Below are positions 1-7,520 of a DNA stretch of 64,000 bases, piece after piece. Origin of the DNA: Rhodococcus rhodochrous (GTDB lineage Bacteria; Actinomycetota; Actinomycetes; Mycobacteriales; Mycobacteriaceae); NCBI RefSeq assembly GCF_900187265.1, contig NZ_LT906450.1, positions 2,905,444 through 2,969,443 on the forward strand, read 5' to 3'. The notes beneath the pieces are model-generated. The model ran no database searches. It was not told the origin of the DNA and saw only the letters and a program-made list of their open reading frames with translations. Position numbers and translations under genes: made by a program. Within the stretch, counting starts at the first letter, position 1. Every line of letters begins with the position of its first letter.

Positions 1-150
1 TGCCGGCAGCGCGACGGCTGGACGCCCGACGAGGAGCTGCTGACGCGACTGCTCGAGGAGCTCGCCGACGAACTCGTCCGGGTCGGGGGTCATCGCCGTG
101 CCCGGGATTATCTGTCCGCGCAGTTGCGACGGTTGCGACGACCGTCGTGA
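1..150 (+). CDS. C-terminal end of an unidentified protein (partial)
   Basis: An open frame enters from the left edge and stops at TGA 148-150, giving the last 49 residues of a plus-strand protein. The visible tail is charged and helical, rich in Leu, Glu and Arg, and ends in an Arg-rich stretch. No family motif is visible, so no function is given. The next gene lies on the opposite strand and ends 32 bases downstream, so the two genes converge. Confidence 0.45.
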   Translation, partial: CRQRDGWTPDEELLTRLLEELADELVRVGGHRRARDYLSAQLRRLRRPS

Positions 151-179
151 CACCGGTCGCCCCGGACCCCGGTCCCATT

Positions 180-194
180 ACGTCACTGTGACGT
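180..194. promoter_or_regulatory. Palindrome, second copy (downstream of the CPBP gene)
   Basis: Two 7-base arms, ACGTCAC and GTGACGT, flank a single T. The same core sits at 1048-1068 upstream of the same gene. This copy overlaps the last codons and stop of the CPBP gene, so it could be a second operator for a repressor bound to both flanks. The shared 15-base core is seen directly; the operator role is inference. Confidence 0.4.
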
Positions 195-959
195 TTCAGG
201 GTCGGTTGTCCGGGATGGAGGAGGGGAGTCCACCTTCTCGCCCCGGCGGGACGCGGCCCGCAGACAGGTCAGGACGATCACGGCGAACCCGACGGCCACC
301 GCGGACGCGACAGGCGAGTAGATCCCACTCGCAGCCAGGAGCGTCCACGCCACATTGGACGAGGCGTGACCGACCACCGCGATGATCGGCGCGCCGCCGC
401 CGGCGACCGTCATCTGCACCAGCAGCATCCGGAAGACGACCGTGAACGCGAGCTGGCCGAGCAGCATCGCCGACCCGTAACCGGCCTGCACGTACGGAAT
501 CAGGTGCCACAGCGCCCAGATCATCCCGATCACCGCGCCGGTGGACAGGACACCGTGGGTGCGCAACAGCGCCGGCATCAACACTGCCGTCCACCCGAGT
601 TCCTCGCACACCGCCGCGACGAGATACGCACCGGCGACCACCACAAGAGAGACGGAGATGCCGGACGGAGCGGTTCCGGCGACCGCGACGGACGCGATCA
701 TCAGCAGCGCCGCTGGTACAACGAGTGCGACGATCAGCCACCGTGCGCGCGGCGGCGTACGCATGCGACGCCACGCCGACTCACGCCCACCACCGACGGC
801 GAGGGCCGCGAGCGCCGGGCAGACGAACATCAACGCACTGATCGGCAGACGCGCACCGGCGATGTCGAGTTCACCGTCGGTGAGTGCGCCCCAGAGATAG
901 AACGGGACGGTGGTGATCACGAAGACCACCCAGAAGCGCAGGAGCCGTGGTTGCGTCAC
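183..959 (-). CDS. CPBP-family intramembrane metalloprotease
   Basis: A 258-residue integral membrane protein with about seven hydrophobic segments. It carries the CPBP (CAAX protease and bacteriocin-processing, formerly Abi) motifs: a Glu pair at 119-120 in CEELGW, His152 in WALWH, and His198/Asn202 in GHASSN. The usual Arg a few residues after the Glu pair is replaced by Thr, so activity is not assured. Members cleave prenylated or membrane-buried substrates, and some process peptides or give immunity to them. Translation starts at GTG 959. The gene stands alone between two copies of one palindrome, suggesting dedicated transcriptional control. No bacteriocin gene is visible beside it. Confidence 0.8.
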   Translation of the reverse strand: MTQPRLLRFWVVFVITTVPFYLWGALTDGELDIAGARLPISALMFVCPALAALAVGGGRESAWRRMRTPPRARWLIVALVVPAALLMIASVAVAGTAPSGISVSLVVVAGAYLVAAVCEELGWTAVLMPALLRTHGVLSTGAVIGMIWALWHLIPYVQAGYGSAMLLGQLAFTVVFRMLLVQMTVAGGGAPIIAVVGHASSNVAWTLLAASGIYSPVASAVAVGFAVIVLTCLRAASRRGEKVDSPPPSRTTDPETSQ

Positions 960-1047
960 GGTCGACCTTCCCGGATCGCGTTGTCACTGCCGCGCCGATG
1001 ATATCGACGCAGATACGTGTCCACAGCGGGACTCGCGGGACCACGCG

Positions 1048-1068
1048 AAAACGTCACTGTGACGTTTT
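1048..1068. promoter_or_regulatory. 21-bp palindrome upstream of the CPBP gene
   Basis: Two perfect 10-base arms, AAAACGTCAC and GTGACGTTTT, flank a single T. It lies 89 bases upstream of the GTG start of the CPBP gene. Length and symmetry fit a dimeric repressor of TetR or GntR type, though no regulator gene is adjacent. The core is repeated at 180-194 beyond the 3' end of the same gene. Confidence 0.5.
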
Positions 1069-1231
1069 TATGGTGACTGGGCGGACGAGCAGGGGACGAG
1101 GGCGGCGGGCCCGGACGGTCGCATCGGGCGTCCGAGACAGAGAACCGACCCCAGGCGGCGGTCTGGGCCGGCCCGAACCGGGTCGGTGCGGATCGGGCAC
1201 GGCGGATGCGCGGCAGATCGAATGCCGGGAG

Positions 1232-1303
1232 CGCGTCGTACGGCGCGGTTCGCGCGCCGCACGACGCGGAGTGCACAACGTGCGCCGGACGACCCGGCGC
1301 ACG
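1232..1303. repeat. Two tandem strong hairpins
   Basis: The first hairpin has 16-base arms at 1232-1247 and 1253-1268 with one mismatch and a 5-base loop. The second has perfect 10-base arms at 1279-1288 and 1294-1303 with a 5-base loop. They are 10 bases apart in a stretch with no gene, and neither is followed by a T-run. They could be part of a structured RNA, a bidirectional terminator or a protein-binding DNA element. Confidence 0.45.
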
Positions 1304-1865
1304 ACGCGATGCAGTGCGTGCAACGCTGTCGTGAATCGGCGAATCGGGTCGCCGGTCGAGTTGCAGGGTCATCAGTGCCGAACCCCAGGTCACGACGTAT
1401 ATCATTATTGCCGATAATCTACATTATGTTAACTCGACCGGAATCGGGCCTCCTCCGGGCAGGCGTGGCAGGGCCCCGGGGTGTCCGGAGACCCTGTGGG
1501 TCGACCTGGGATCGATGCGATGTCGCCCCACATGTCATCCGGCCTCGGTTCGCCCCCGGCTCGTCTCCGGCCTGGCTTCGGATCCCATGCGGCCCGACTC
1601 GACCCGGCGGCGCCTGTACCGGATCGAGCCGCCGGCCCGATCGGCACGCGTTCCGCCGGACATTCATCGGCGTCGACCACCGCGACATGCACACTGCAGT
1701 TGTTCGCAGTGCGCTGATGCAGCGCGTTGCGGCGACACCGTGTCGTCGTCGCGTGCACATCGCGCAGTAGATCACCCGAACGATGCGCATGCGGCGGCGC
1801 GAACTCATCCCGTCCCCCGGGGTGCTGCGACCACCGATCGCCCCTTCTCGCCTCTTCCGCATTTG

Positions 1866-1887
1866 ATGGATAATCACCGTTATCCAT
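1866..1887. promoter_or_regulatory. 22-bp dyad in the gene-poor stretch
   Basis: Perfect 8-base arms ATGGATAA and TTATCCAT surround a 6-base centre. The site sits in a locally AT-rich segment and looks like an operator or promoter element. No gene start follows closely on either strand. The GGATA half-site also occurs, with different spacing, in the palindrome ahead of the Fic gene. Confidence 0.35.
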
Positions 1888-2115
1888 GAATCGTGTTGGT
1901 GTACAACAGAATTCACACACTCAGGGGCGAAGAACGGTTCCATTGTGCCCCGCGCACGCCTCGTGCACAGCCGATCCGGTCTCGATCTCCTCGCGCCCCT
2001 CGAGGTCCGGTCCGATCTCCGCCCCGCATCTCGACGACACCACATGCCCTCTGCCCCACTGTGTCCCCGGGGTCGGCACCATTTCGGGGTGCGTCTCCCC
2101 TGCCTGCCAGTCTCG

Positions 2116-3048
2116 TCAGCCGTGATGGCGCCGGTACGCGGCCACCGCTCCCGGATGCAGCGGGACACCGGCGGTGACGATCAGCGACTGCCGGTCGAGG
2201 AACTGACTGCCGGTGGCCTGAGCCGGCACGAGTTCGGAGGCGTGGTCGACGAGCAGATCCACCAGTGCGGCGGCCGCCTCGTCCGACACCGATGCCCCGG
2301 CGAGCAGCAGGTTGCCCAATCCGATGGTGGCGACGGCGTCCGGCTGCCCGTAGGTGCCGGGCTGGATGAGCACCGGTTCGTATCGCGGACCGAATCGGGC
2401 TCGCAGCGGTTCGAGGAGGACGGACAGATCGATCAGCCGCAGCGGCACTCCCAGGTTCGCGAACGACGGGGTGGGCACCCCACCCGCCCACAGCACCGCG
2501 TCGATCTTGCCGTCCACCAACGCGCGGCCGGCGTCGGCCATCGACAGGTGCACGCGGATGACGGCTCCCGGATCGGCGAGCCCGGCGACGTCGAGAATAC
2601 GTTCGCCGGTGAACTCGGCCCCCGATCCGGGGGCTCCGAGGCTGATCCGTGCGCCCCGCAACTGGGCGATCTCACGGATCGGCGAGTCCGCACGCACAGC
2701 CAGCTGCATGTAGTTCTCGTAGACCCGCCCGATCGCCGTGAACCGGGCGCCCTCGTCGTAAGCGCGCACCGCGACATCGGTGAGGGTCAACGCCAGCTCC
2801 GCATTCCCCGCCACCAATGCGGCCAGATTGGTGACCGACCCCGGGGTGCGTTCCGGCACGATGGCGACGGGAAGACCGGCCCGGTCCGCGGCGGCCGCAG
2901 TGAGCTCCGCGAACTCCCAGAAGAAGCCGCCCTCCTCCCCTGCCGCCAGGATCAGTTCCTCACGCTGCCCGGTCGGTGCGCAGCCGGCGACGACTCCGCC
3001 GACCGCGAGCAGCGCGACGGACCGCAGAAGATCACGGCGGGTGATCAT
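2116..3048 (-). CDS. TAXI-family solute-binding lipoprotein
   Basis: A 310-residue exported lipoprotein. A short positive N-terminus (ITRRDLL) precedes a hydrophobic segment and a lipobox ending VAGC near residue 20. The mature part matches the TAXI (TRAP-associated extracytoplasmic immunogenic) binding-protein fold, with a GSGAEF-type motif and the ISLGAPGSG region. TAXI proteins normally deliver C4-dicarboxylate-like or other organic acids to a TRAP membrane subunit, but no TRAP subunit is visible here. The ATG at 3048 overlaps the TGA of the upstream histidine kinase gene, so the pair is translationally coupled. This suggests it works with the kinase as a sensor or feeds the MHS transporter of the operon; both are inference. 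Confidence 0.85.
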   Translation of the reverse strand: MITRRDLLRSVALLAVGGVVAGCAPTGQREELILAAGEEGGFFWEFAELTAAAADRAGLPVAIVPERTPGSVTNLAALVAGNAELALTLTDVAVRAYDEGARFTAIGRVYENYMQLAVRADSPIREIAQLRGARISLGAPGSGAEFTGERILDVAGLADPGAVIRVHLSMADAGRALVDGKIDAVLWAGGVPTPSFANLGVPLRLIDLSVLLEPLRARFGPRYEPVLIQPGTYGQPDAVATIGLGNLLLAGASVSDEAAAALVDLLVDHASELVPAQATGSQFLDRQSLIVTAGVPLHPGAVAAYRRHHG

Positions 3049-4472
3049 GATGCCTCCGATCGGGGGTCGGCGGGCACGGTCACGGTGACGGCGAGTCCGT
3101 GCGGATCGGCTGCGGCGAGGTCGAGGGTGCCGCCGCCGCTCTCGACGAGCGCGACCGCGATGGACAACCCGAGACCGGTGCCGGGCCCGGCGGCGCCCGA
3201 TCCGCGGAAGAACCGGGAGGTGAGGTCGCCGAGTTCCTCGGGTGCGACTCCGGCACCGTCGTCCTCGACGCGGATCCGGATGGTCCCGCCACTGCGCCGG
3301 GTGGTGATGCGGACCCCGGTGGCCGAGCGCGCGTACTTGCTCGCGTTGCTGAGCAGCACGTCGAGGACCTGGGCGAGATGGTCGGCGGAGAAGCAGGCGC
3401 GCAGGCGCTGCCCGGACGGTTCGTCCACCCTGACGGTCATACCGGCCTCGGCCAGGGCCTCGGACCAGGCATCCACGCGGTCGGCGACGACGGCGCCGAC
3501 ATCGCACCCGTCGTGCCCGTCCGTCTCGGTGACGTCGGTGGGTGATTCGGCGGTCGCGAGGGCGAGCAGGCCGTCGAGGATGCCGCCGAGCCGGTCGACT
3601 TCGACGGCCGTGCGCCGGTAGGTCTCCACGCCGGTAGCGGCGACGTGCGGTTCGAGGGAGTCGAGTCGGATGTGCAGGGCGGCGAGCGGGTTCCGGAGTT
3701 GGTGCGCGGTGTCGGCGATGAGCTGTCTCTGGGCGCGGGTGGACGTGCGGACGGCCTCGGACATGGTGTCGAAGGCCTGCGTGAGTTCCCGGACCTCCGG
3801 GGGGCCGTGATACCGGACCGAGGCGGTGGTGTCACCGGGGCGGGAGCGTGGATGCAGCGCCGGGACGCTGGCTGTGAGCGCCGCGACCCGCGCGGTGAGC
3901 GCGGTGAGCGGGCGGACCGTCCACCGTGACAGGACGGTCGCGAGGATGGTGACGAGCACGAGCGCCGCCGCTGCGCCGGTGACGATGAGCAGCCACGAGG
4001 TGCGGATGTCGCGGCGGGCGGCGTCGGTGGACACGTCGACGACGACGGCTCCTTCGACCTGGGCGCCGGTGCCCACCGGCACGGCGAGCAGGGCCCGGTG
4101 CGGGGACCACGGGGTCAACGGGCCGCCGATGCCCTGTTTCTGGTTGCGCAGACCGGCGGTGATCGCCTCCGGCACACCGGGGTCGGTCGGGGTCAGGCCC
4201 GCGCTCGCGCGGGGTGCGCCGCGCGCGTCGACGATCAGCACGCCTTCGTCGTAGAGCCGGTGGTAGCGGGTGACCTCCTCGTCGAGCAGGGCGGTGCTGC
4301 CGGGGGCGCGCATCTGCACGGCGAGGGTGGCGAAGTGGTGGGCGTCGGCTTCCCGGTTCGCTCCCAGGACGGCGGTGCGGCCGGCGCTGGTGGCGAGGGC
4401 GAGCGGGACGGCGAAGGCGACGACGGCGACGGTCGCGAAGACGAGCAGCACCGCCAGGACCCGTCGCTGCAT
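3045..4472 (-). CDS. Membrane sensor histidine kinase
   Basis: A 475-residue two-component kinase. A membrane segment lies near residues 7-28, followed by an extracytoplasmic sensor region to about 158 and a second membrane segment at about 159-182. A HAMP linker follows, then the HisKA H-box TAHQLRNPL with His257, and an HATPase domain with N-box, DDGAGV and GTGLGLSI G-boxes near the end. It should phosphorylate the response regulator encoded just upstream (1-base gap). Its own stop overlaps the start of the TAXI lipoprotein. The operon suggests sensing of an organic acid through the periplasmic region, possibly with the lipoprotein; the ligand is unknown. Confidence 0.9.
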   Translation of the reverse strand: MQRRVLAVLLVFATVAVVAFAVPLALATSAGRTAVLGANREADAHHFATLAVQMRAPGSTALLDEEVTRYHRLYDEGVLIVDARGAPRASAGLTPTDPGVPEAITAGLRNQKQGIGGPLTPWSPHRALLAVPVGTGAQVEGAVVVDVSTDAARRDIRTSWLLIVTGAAAALVLVTILATVLSRWTVRPLTALTARVAALTASVPALHPRSRPGDTTASVRYHGPPEVRELTQAFDTMSEAVRTSTRAQRQLIADTAHQLRNPLAALHIRLDSLEPHVAATGVETYRRTAVEVDRLGGILDGLLALATAESPTDVTETDGHDGCDVGAVVADRVDAWSEALAEAGMTVRVDEPSGQRLRACFSADHLAQVLDVLLSNASKYARSATGVRITTRRSGGTIRIRVEDDGAGVAPEELGDLTSRFFRGSGAAGPGTGLGLSIAVALVESGGGTLDLAAADPHGLAVTVTVPADPRSEAS

Positions 4473-4473
4473 G

Positions 4474-5130
4474 TCAGCCGCCCCACCGGTAGCCGTAGCC
4501 GCGGATGGTGGAGATGAGTCCGGGGCGGGCGAGTTTGGCGCGCAGCCCGGTCATGTGCACGTCGAGCGACCGGGAGATCGCCACATAGGCGTCGCCCCAC
4601 ACGGCGTCCATGAGTTGTTGGCGGCTGACCGCGGCGCCGGGTCGGGCGACGAGGACGGCGAGCAGGTCGAATTCCTTCGGGGTGAGGGTGACCGGTTCGC
4701 CGCCCACCTCCACTTCGCGGGCGTCGAGGTCGACGACCACGTCGCCGGCCCGGACGATGCGGGAGGTCTCGGACAGCGCGCGGCGCCGTTGGGTGACGAC
4801 GTCCACGCGGGCGAGCAGTTCGGCCAGGCGGGCCGGTTTGACGAGGTAGTCGTCGGCGCCGCCGCGCAGGCCGCGTACCACCGAGCGTTCGTCGCCGCGC
4901 GCGGTGAGGATCACGACGGGGACGTCGCTGACGGCCCGCAGTTGCCGGAGCACGTGCAGGCCGTCCGCGTCGGGGAGCCCGAGATCGAGGATGACGGCGT
5001 CGAGGTCGCGGTGGCCAAGGAGCAGGTCGGCGCCGCGCCGCATGCGGATCGGCCGGTGGCCGTGGGAGGTGAGGGCTTCGACGAGGGCGTCGCCGACTCC
5101 GTCGTCGTCCTCGACCACCGCGATCTGCAC
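4474..5130 (-). CDS. OmpR/PhoB-family response regulator
   Basis: A 218-residue DNA-binding response regulator. The receiver domain (about 1-115) has the acidic pair at Glu7/Asp8, the phospho-acceptor Asp49 in VILDLGLPDADG, and the conserved Lys in DYLVKPARLAEL. A winged-helix effector domain (about 125-218) ends in the typical STIRGYGYRW. The GTG start at 5130 has an AAAGGGAA ribosome binding site. The gene sits 15 bases after the transporter and 1 base before the kinase in the same operon. Direct repeats upstream of the transporter (6551-6575) are a plausible target. Confidence 0.92.
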   Translation of the reverse strand: MQIAVVEDDDGVGDALVEALTSHGHRPIRMRRGADLLLGHRDLDAVILDLGLPDADGLHVLRQLRAVSDVPVVILTARGDERSVVRGLRGGADDYLVKPARLAELLARVDVVTQRRRALSETSRIVRAGDVVVDLDAREVEVGGEPVTLTPKEFDLLAVLVARPGAAVSRQQLMDAVWGDAYVAISRSLDVHMTGLRAKLARPGLISTIRGYGYRWGG

Positions 5131-5145
5131 GTGGTTCCCTTTCGA

Positions 5146-6513
5146 TCAGTGCCGCGAGGTGGCCAGGTCGGCGTGCTCGTCGGGGGTGTCCGTCCGGGTG
5201 CTCGTGCGGTCCAGGAGTGAGCCGTCGGAGGTTTCCCGCATGAAGAAGTACACGACGAGCGAGACGGCGATGCAGCCGGTCACGTAGTAGAAGAATAGCG
5301 ATTCGTGGCCGGCGCGCTTGAGGGCGAGCGCGACGGTTTCGACGGTGCCGCCGAAGATCGCGAGGGTCAGCGCGTAGGGCAGGCCGACGCCGAGTGCGCG
5401 GACCTTGGTGGGGAACAGTTCGGTCTTGACGATGGCGTTGACGGAGGTGTAGCCGGTGACGACGGTCAGGCCGAGCATCATCAACCCGAAGGCGACCAGC
5501 GGGTTCGTGGTGCTGCCGAGGATCGTCATCAGTGGCACGGTCAGCACGGTGCCGCCGACACCGAAGAAGATGAGCAGTTTGCGGCGTCCGATGCGGTCCG
5601 AGAGGGCGCCGCCGATGGGTTGCAGGACGATGAACACCAGCAGGGCGGCGAAGTTGATCCAGGCGACGGTGTCCTTGGAGATGCCGGAGGTGTTGATCAT
5701 GTATTTCTGCATGTAGGTGGTGTAGGTGTAGAACGCCACGCAGCCGCCGAGGGTCAGCGCGCACACCAGCAGGCATTCGCGGGGGTACTGCAGCAGCATC
5801 CGGATGCCGCCCTGTTCGGGCTTGCCGTTCGGGAGGTCGGCGGTGCTCTTGGTTGCGACTTCTGCGGTGAAGGCTTCGGATTCGTCCATGGTGCGGCGCA
5901 GCCACATCACGGCGACGGCAGCGACGGCGCCGATGACGAACGGGATGCGCCAGCCCCACGCCTGCATGGCCTCGGCGGAGAGGGTGAGCTGCAGGACGAT
6001 CTGGACGCCGAGGGCGATGAGTTGTCCGGCGACGAGGGTGACGTACTGGAAGCTGGAGTAGAAGCCGCGGCGTCCGGGTGAGGCGACCTCGGCGAGATAG
6101 GTGGCGCTGGTGGCGTATTCGCCGCCGACGGACAGTCCCTGCATCATGCGGGCGAGGACAAGGAGCAGTGGGGCGGCGAGTCCGATGGTCGCGTAGGACG
6201 GGGTGACGGCGATGATGAGGGAACCGACGGCCATGACGGTGACCGACAGGGTCAGCGCCGAGCGTCGTCCGTGCCGGTCGGCGTAGCGGCCCATGATCCA
6301 GCCGCCGATCGGTCGCATGAGGAATCCGACGGCGAAGATGGCTGCGGTGGACAGCAGTTGGGCGGTGGGGTCGCCTTCGGGGAAGAATTCTTTCGCGAAG
6401 TACACGCTGAACGCGGCGTAGACGTACCAGTCGTACCACTCGATCAGGTTGCCGACCGAGCCTTTCAACACGTTGCCGATGACTCGGCGTTCGCCCGTCG
6501 AGGTGGTGCTCAC
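5146..6513 (-). CDS. MFS transporter of the metabolite:H+ symporter (MHS) type
   Basis: A 455-residue, 12-segment permease. It begins with the MHS signature GNLIEWYDWYVYAAF and carries the loop motif GRYADRHGRR between helices 2 and 3 and GALSDRIGRRK after helix 7. MHS members such as KgtP import 2-oxoglutarate, dicarboxylates or betaine-like solutes with protons; the exact substrate cannot be read. The GTG at 6513 has an AAAGGAG ribosome binding site. It is the first gene of a transporter, regulator, kinase, TAXI operon, so the two-component pair probably controls uptake of its substrate. Confidence 0.88.
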   Translation of the reverse strand: MSTTSTGERRVIGNVLKGSVGNLIEWYDWYVYAAFSVYFAKEFFPEGDPTAQLLSTAAIFAVGFLMRPIGGWIMGRYADRHGRRSALTLSVTVMAVGSLIIAVTPSYATIGLAAPLLLVLARMMQGLSVGGEYATSATYLAEVASPGRRGFYSSFQYVTLVAGQLIALGVQIVLQLTLSAEAMQAWGWRIPFVIGAVAAVAVMWLRRTMDESEAFTAEVATKSTADLPNGKPEQGGIRMLLQYPRECLLVCALTLGGCVAFYTYTTYMQKYMINTSGISKDTVAWINFAALLVFIVLQPIGGALSDRIGRRKLLIFFGVGGTVLTVPLMTILGSTTNPLVAFGLMMLGLTVVTGYTSVNAIVKTELFPTKVRALGVGLPYALTLAIFGGTVETVALALKRAGHESLFFYYVTGCIAVSLVVYFFMRETSDGSLLDRTSTRTDTPDEHADLATSRH

Positions 6514-6550
6514 CGGGGACTCCTTTCGCTGCCTGGATCTGTGCGCTCCC

Positions 6551-6575
6551 CACAGTGGTTCGGGTCACAGTGGTT
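6551..6575 (-). promoter_or_regulatory. Direct repeats upstream of the MHS transporter operon
   Basis: The 10-base word CACAGTGGTT occurs twice, at 6551-6560 and 6566-6575, with a 15-base period. A degenerate third copy (CTGTGGCGGTT) follows near 6586. The repeats lie 38-62 bases upstream of the operon's first start codon. Tandem repeats at a promoter are typical targets of OmpR-family regulators such as the one encoded in the operon, although their usual period is 10-11 bases. Confidence 0.4.
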
Positions 6576-6594
6576 GCGGAAGGGGCTGTGGCGG

Positions 6595-6615
6595 TTCCTA
6601 ACACTCCCTTAGGAA
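6595..6615. promoter_or_regulatory. Dyad upstream of the MHS transporter operon
   Basis: Perfect 7-base arms TTCCTAA and TTAGGAA surround a 7-base centre, about 82-102 bases upstream of the transporter start. It may be a second regulator site or an operator shared with the plus-strand gene at 6690. Confidence 0.35.
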
Positions 6616-6689
6616 TGTGGTCGGGACGGGCGGCAGCGGCGGGGCGCGCGGGGTGCCGCTCCCCCGCTGGGCCGGTCGGAGGTTCTACG

Positions 6690-6917
6690 GTGGTCGGCGT
6701 GACGATCCCCGCATCGAGTTATCTGTTCCAGGCCCGGACGTTCGTGAGCGGTTCCCGTAAGTGGCGGTTCGAGGCGGCGTTGGCGACGGCGCGGGTCTGC
6801 GAACGGTTCGAGCGGCCGTACCCGAAGTCGGTGCGGACGTGGGCGCACACCGCGTACGACATGTTGCGGATGGATGCGCCGGAGGTCGCTGCCGAGTTCG
6901 GGCCGCCGTCGTTCTGA
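6690..6917 (+). CDS. Small conserved-looking protein of unknown function
   Basis: A 75-residue basic protein without membrane segments or a recognised domain. It contains the phrase [21 protein letters not shown] and ends [10 protein letters not shown]. The GTG at 6690 is chosen because GGAGG at 6678-6682 sits 7 bases ahead; a second GTG at 6699 would give a protein three residues shorter. Codon use is typical of the neighbours. It is divergent from the transporter operon and lies about 100 bases before soxR. No function is assigned. Confidence 0.5.
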   Translation: MVGVTIPASSYLFQARTFVSGSRKWRFEAALATARVCERFERPYPKSVRTWAHTAYDMLRMDAPEVAAEFGPPSF

Positions 6918-7018
6918 CCCGGGGATGCTCGGCTCGGCCCGGGTGCCCGGTGTCTTCGGGGGCCGGTACTGTGCAGCACAACTCGATCACGATGTGTGCG
7001 GGGCGAGGAGGGGGCCCG

Positions 7019-7510
7019 ATGAACCCTGCGATATGGCTGACACCCGGGCAGTTGGCGGACCGTTCCGGGGTGGCGGTCTCGGCGCTGCACTACTACGAGT
7101 CGCGTGGTCTGATCACCAGTCGCCGCACGTCGGGCAATCAGCGGCGTTATCGTCGCGACACGCTGCGCAAGGTGGCGTTCATCAAGGTCGCGCAGGGTGT
7201 GGGGGTGTCCCTGGAGGAGATCAAGGATGCCTTCGATTCGTTGCCGGACAGTCGTGTGCCGACGACGGAGGACTGGGCGCGGCTGTCGCGGGCGTGGCAC
7301 GACCGGCTGACCCGCCGCATCGAGGATCTCACCGCGTTGCGCGACAGTTTCACCGATTGCATCGGTTGCGGGTGCCTGAGTCTGGCGTCGTGTCCGCTCG
7401 CGAATCCCGGTGACGTGCTCGGGCAGCAGGGTCCGGGTCCGCGGCGGCTACCGGTGCACGACGACGATGCGCCGGTGGAGTCGGCGCCGCGCGCGGAGTC
7501 GTCCGGCTGA
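7019..7510 (+). CDS. soxR: Redox-sensitive transcriptional regulator SoxR
   Basis: A 163-residue MerR-family regulator. The N-terminal winged helix (about 6-75) has the [11 protein letters not shown] and [12 protein letters not shown] motifs. A dimerisation helix follows, then the diagnostic iron-sulphur cluster motif with Cys114, Cys117, Cys119 and Cys125 ([12 protein letters not shown]). The cluster senses redox-cycling compounds or superoxide. In actinobacteria SoxR usually controls a few enzymes and pumps directly rather than through SoxS. ATG 7019 follows a GAGGAGG ribosome binding site. No canonical CCTCAA/TTGAGG box was seen in the upstream region, so its targets are not evident here. 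Confidence 0.93.
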   Translation: MNPAIWLTPGQLADRSGVAVSALHYYESRGLITSRRTSGNQRRYRRDTLRKVAFIKVAQGVGVSLEEIKDAFDSLPDSRVPTTEDWARLSRAWHDRLTRRIEDLTALRDSFTDCIGCGCLSLASCPLANPGDVLGQQGPGPRRLPVHDDDAPVESAPRAESSG

Positions 7511-7520
7511 GGTCGGGTGG

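Larger units (their letters stand above)
960..2115. other. Gene-poor stretch of about 1.15 kb
   Basis: No convincing gene is seen on either strand. The open frames are Arg- and Pro-rich, lack ribosome binding sites and resemble no family. The stretch holds a palindrome (1048-1068), two strong hairpins (1232-1303), an AT-rich patch (about 1398-1432) with a small dyad ATTAT/ATAAT at 1404-1418, and a 22-bp dyad at 1866-1887. It separates the CPBP gene from the 3' end of the transporter/two-component/TAXI operon. It could be a degraded gene or a structured non-coding locus; the sequence alone does not decide. Confidence 0.5.

Noticed and set aside
956-1405. Open frame of about 149 codons on the minus strand upstream of the CPBP gene
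   Set aside because: Arg/Pro-rich, no ribosome binding site, no family resemblance, and it covers the palindrome and hairpins. It looks like a chance frame in high-GC DNA.
1426-1770. Plus-strand frame starting in the AT-rich patch (MLTRPESG...)
   Set aside because: No ribosome binding site before the ATG, very high Arg content and no recognisable motif.
4235-6604. Very long minus-strand frame across the transporter and regulator genes
   Set aside because: Low-complexity Arg/His/Pro translation in the wrong frame. The MFS and OmpR proteins in the other frames are unmistakable.
6918-7018. SoxR box in front of soxR
   Set aside because: No CCTCAA ... TTGAGG dyad is visible in the upstream region.
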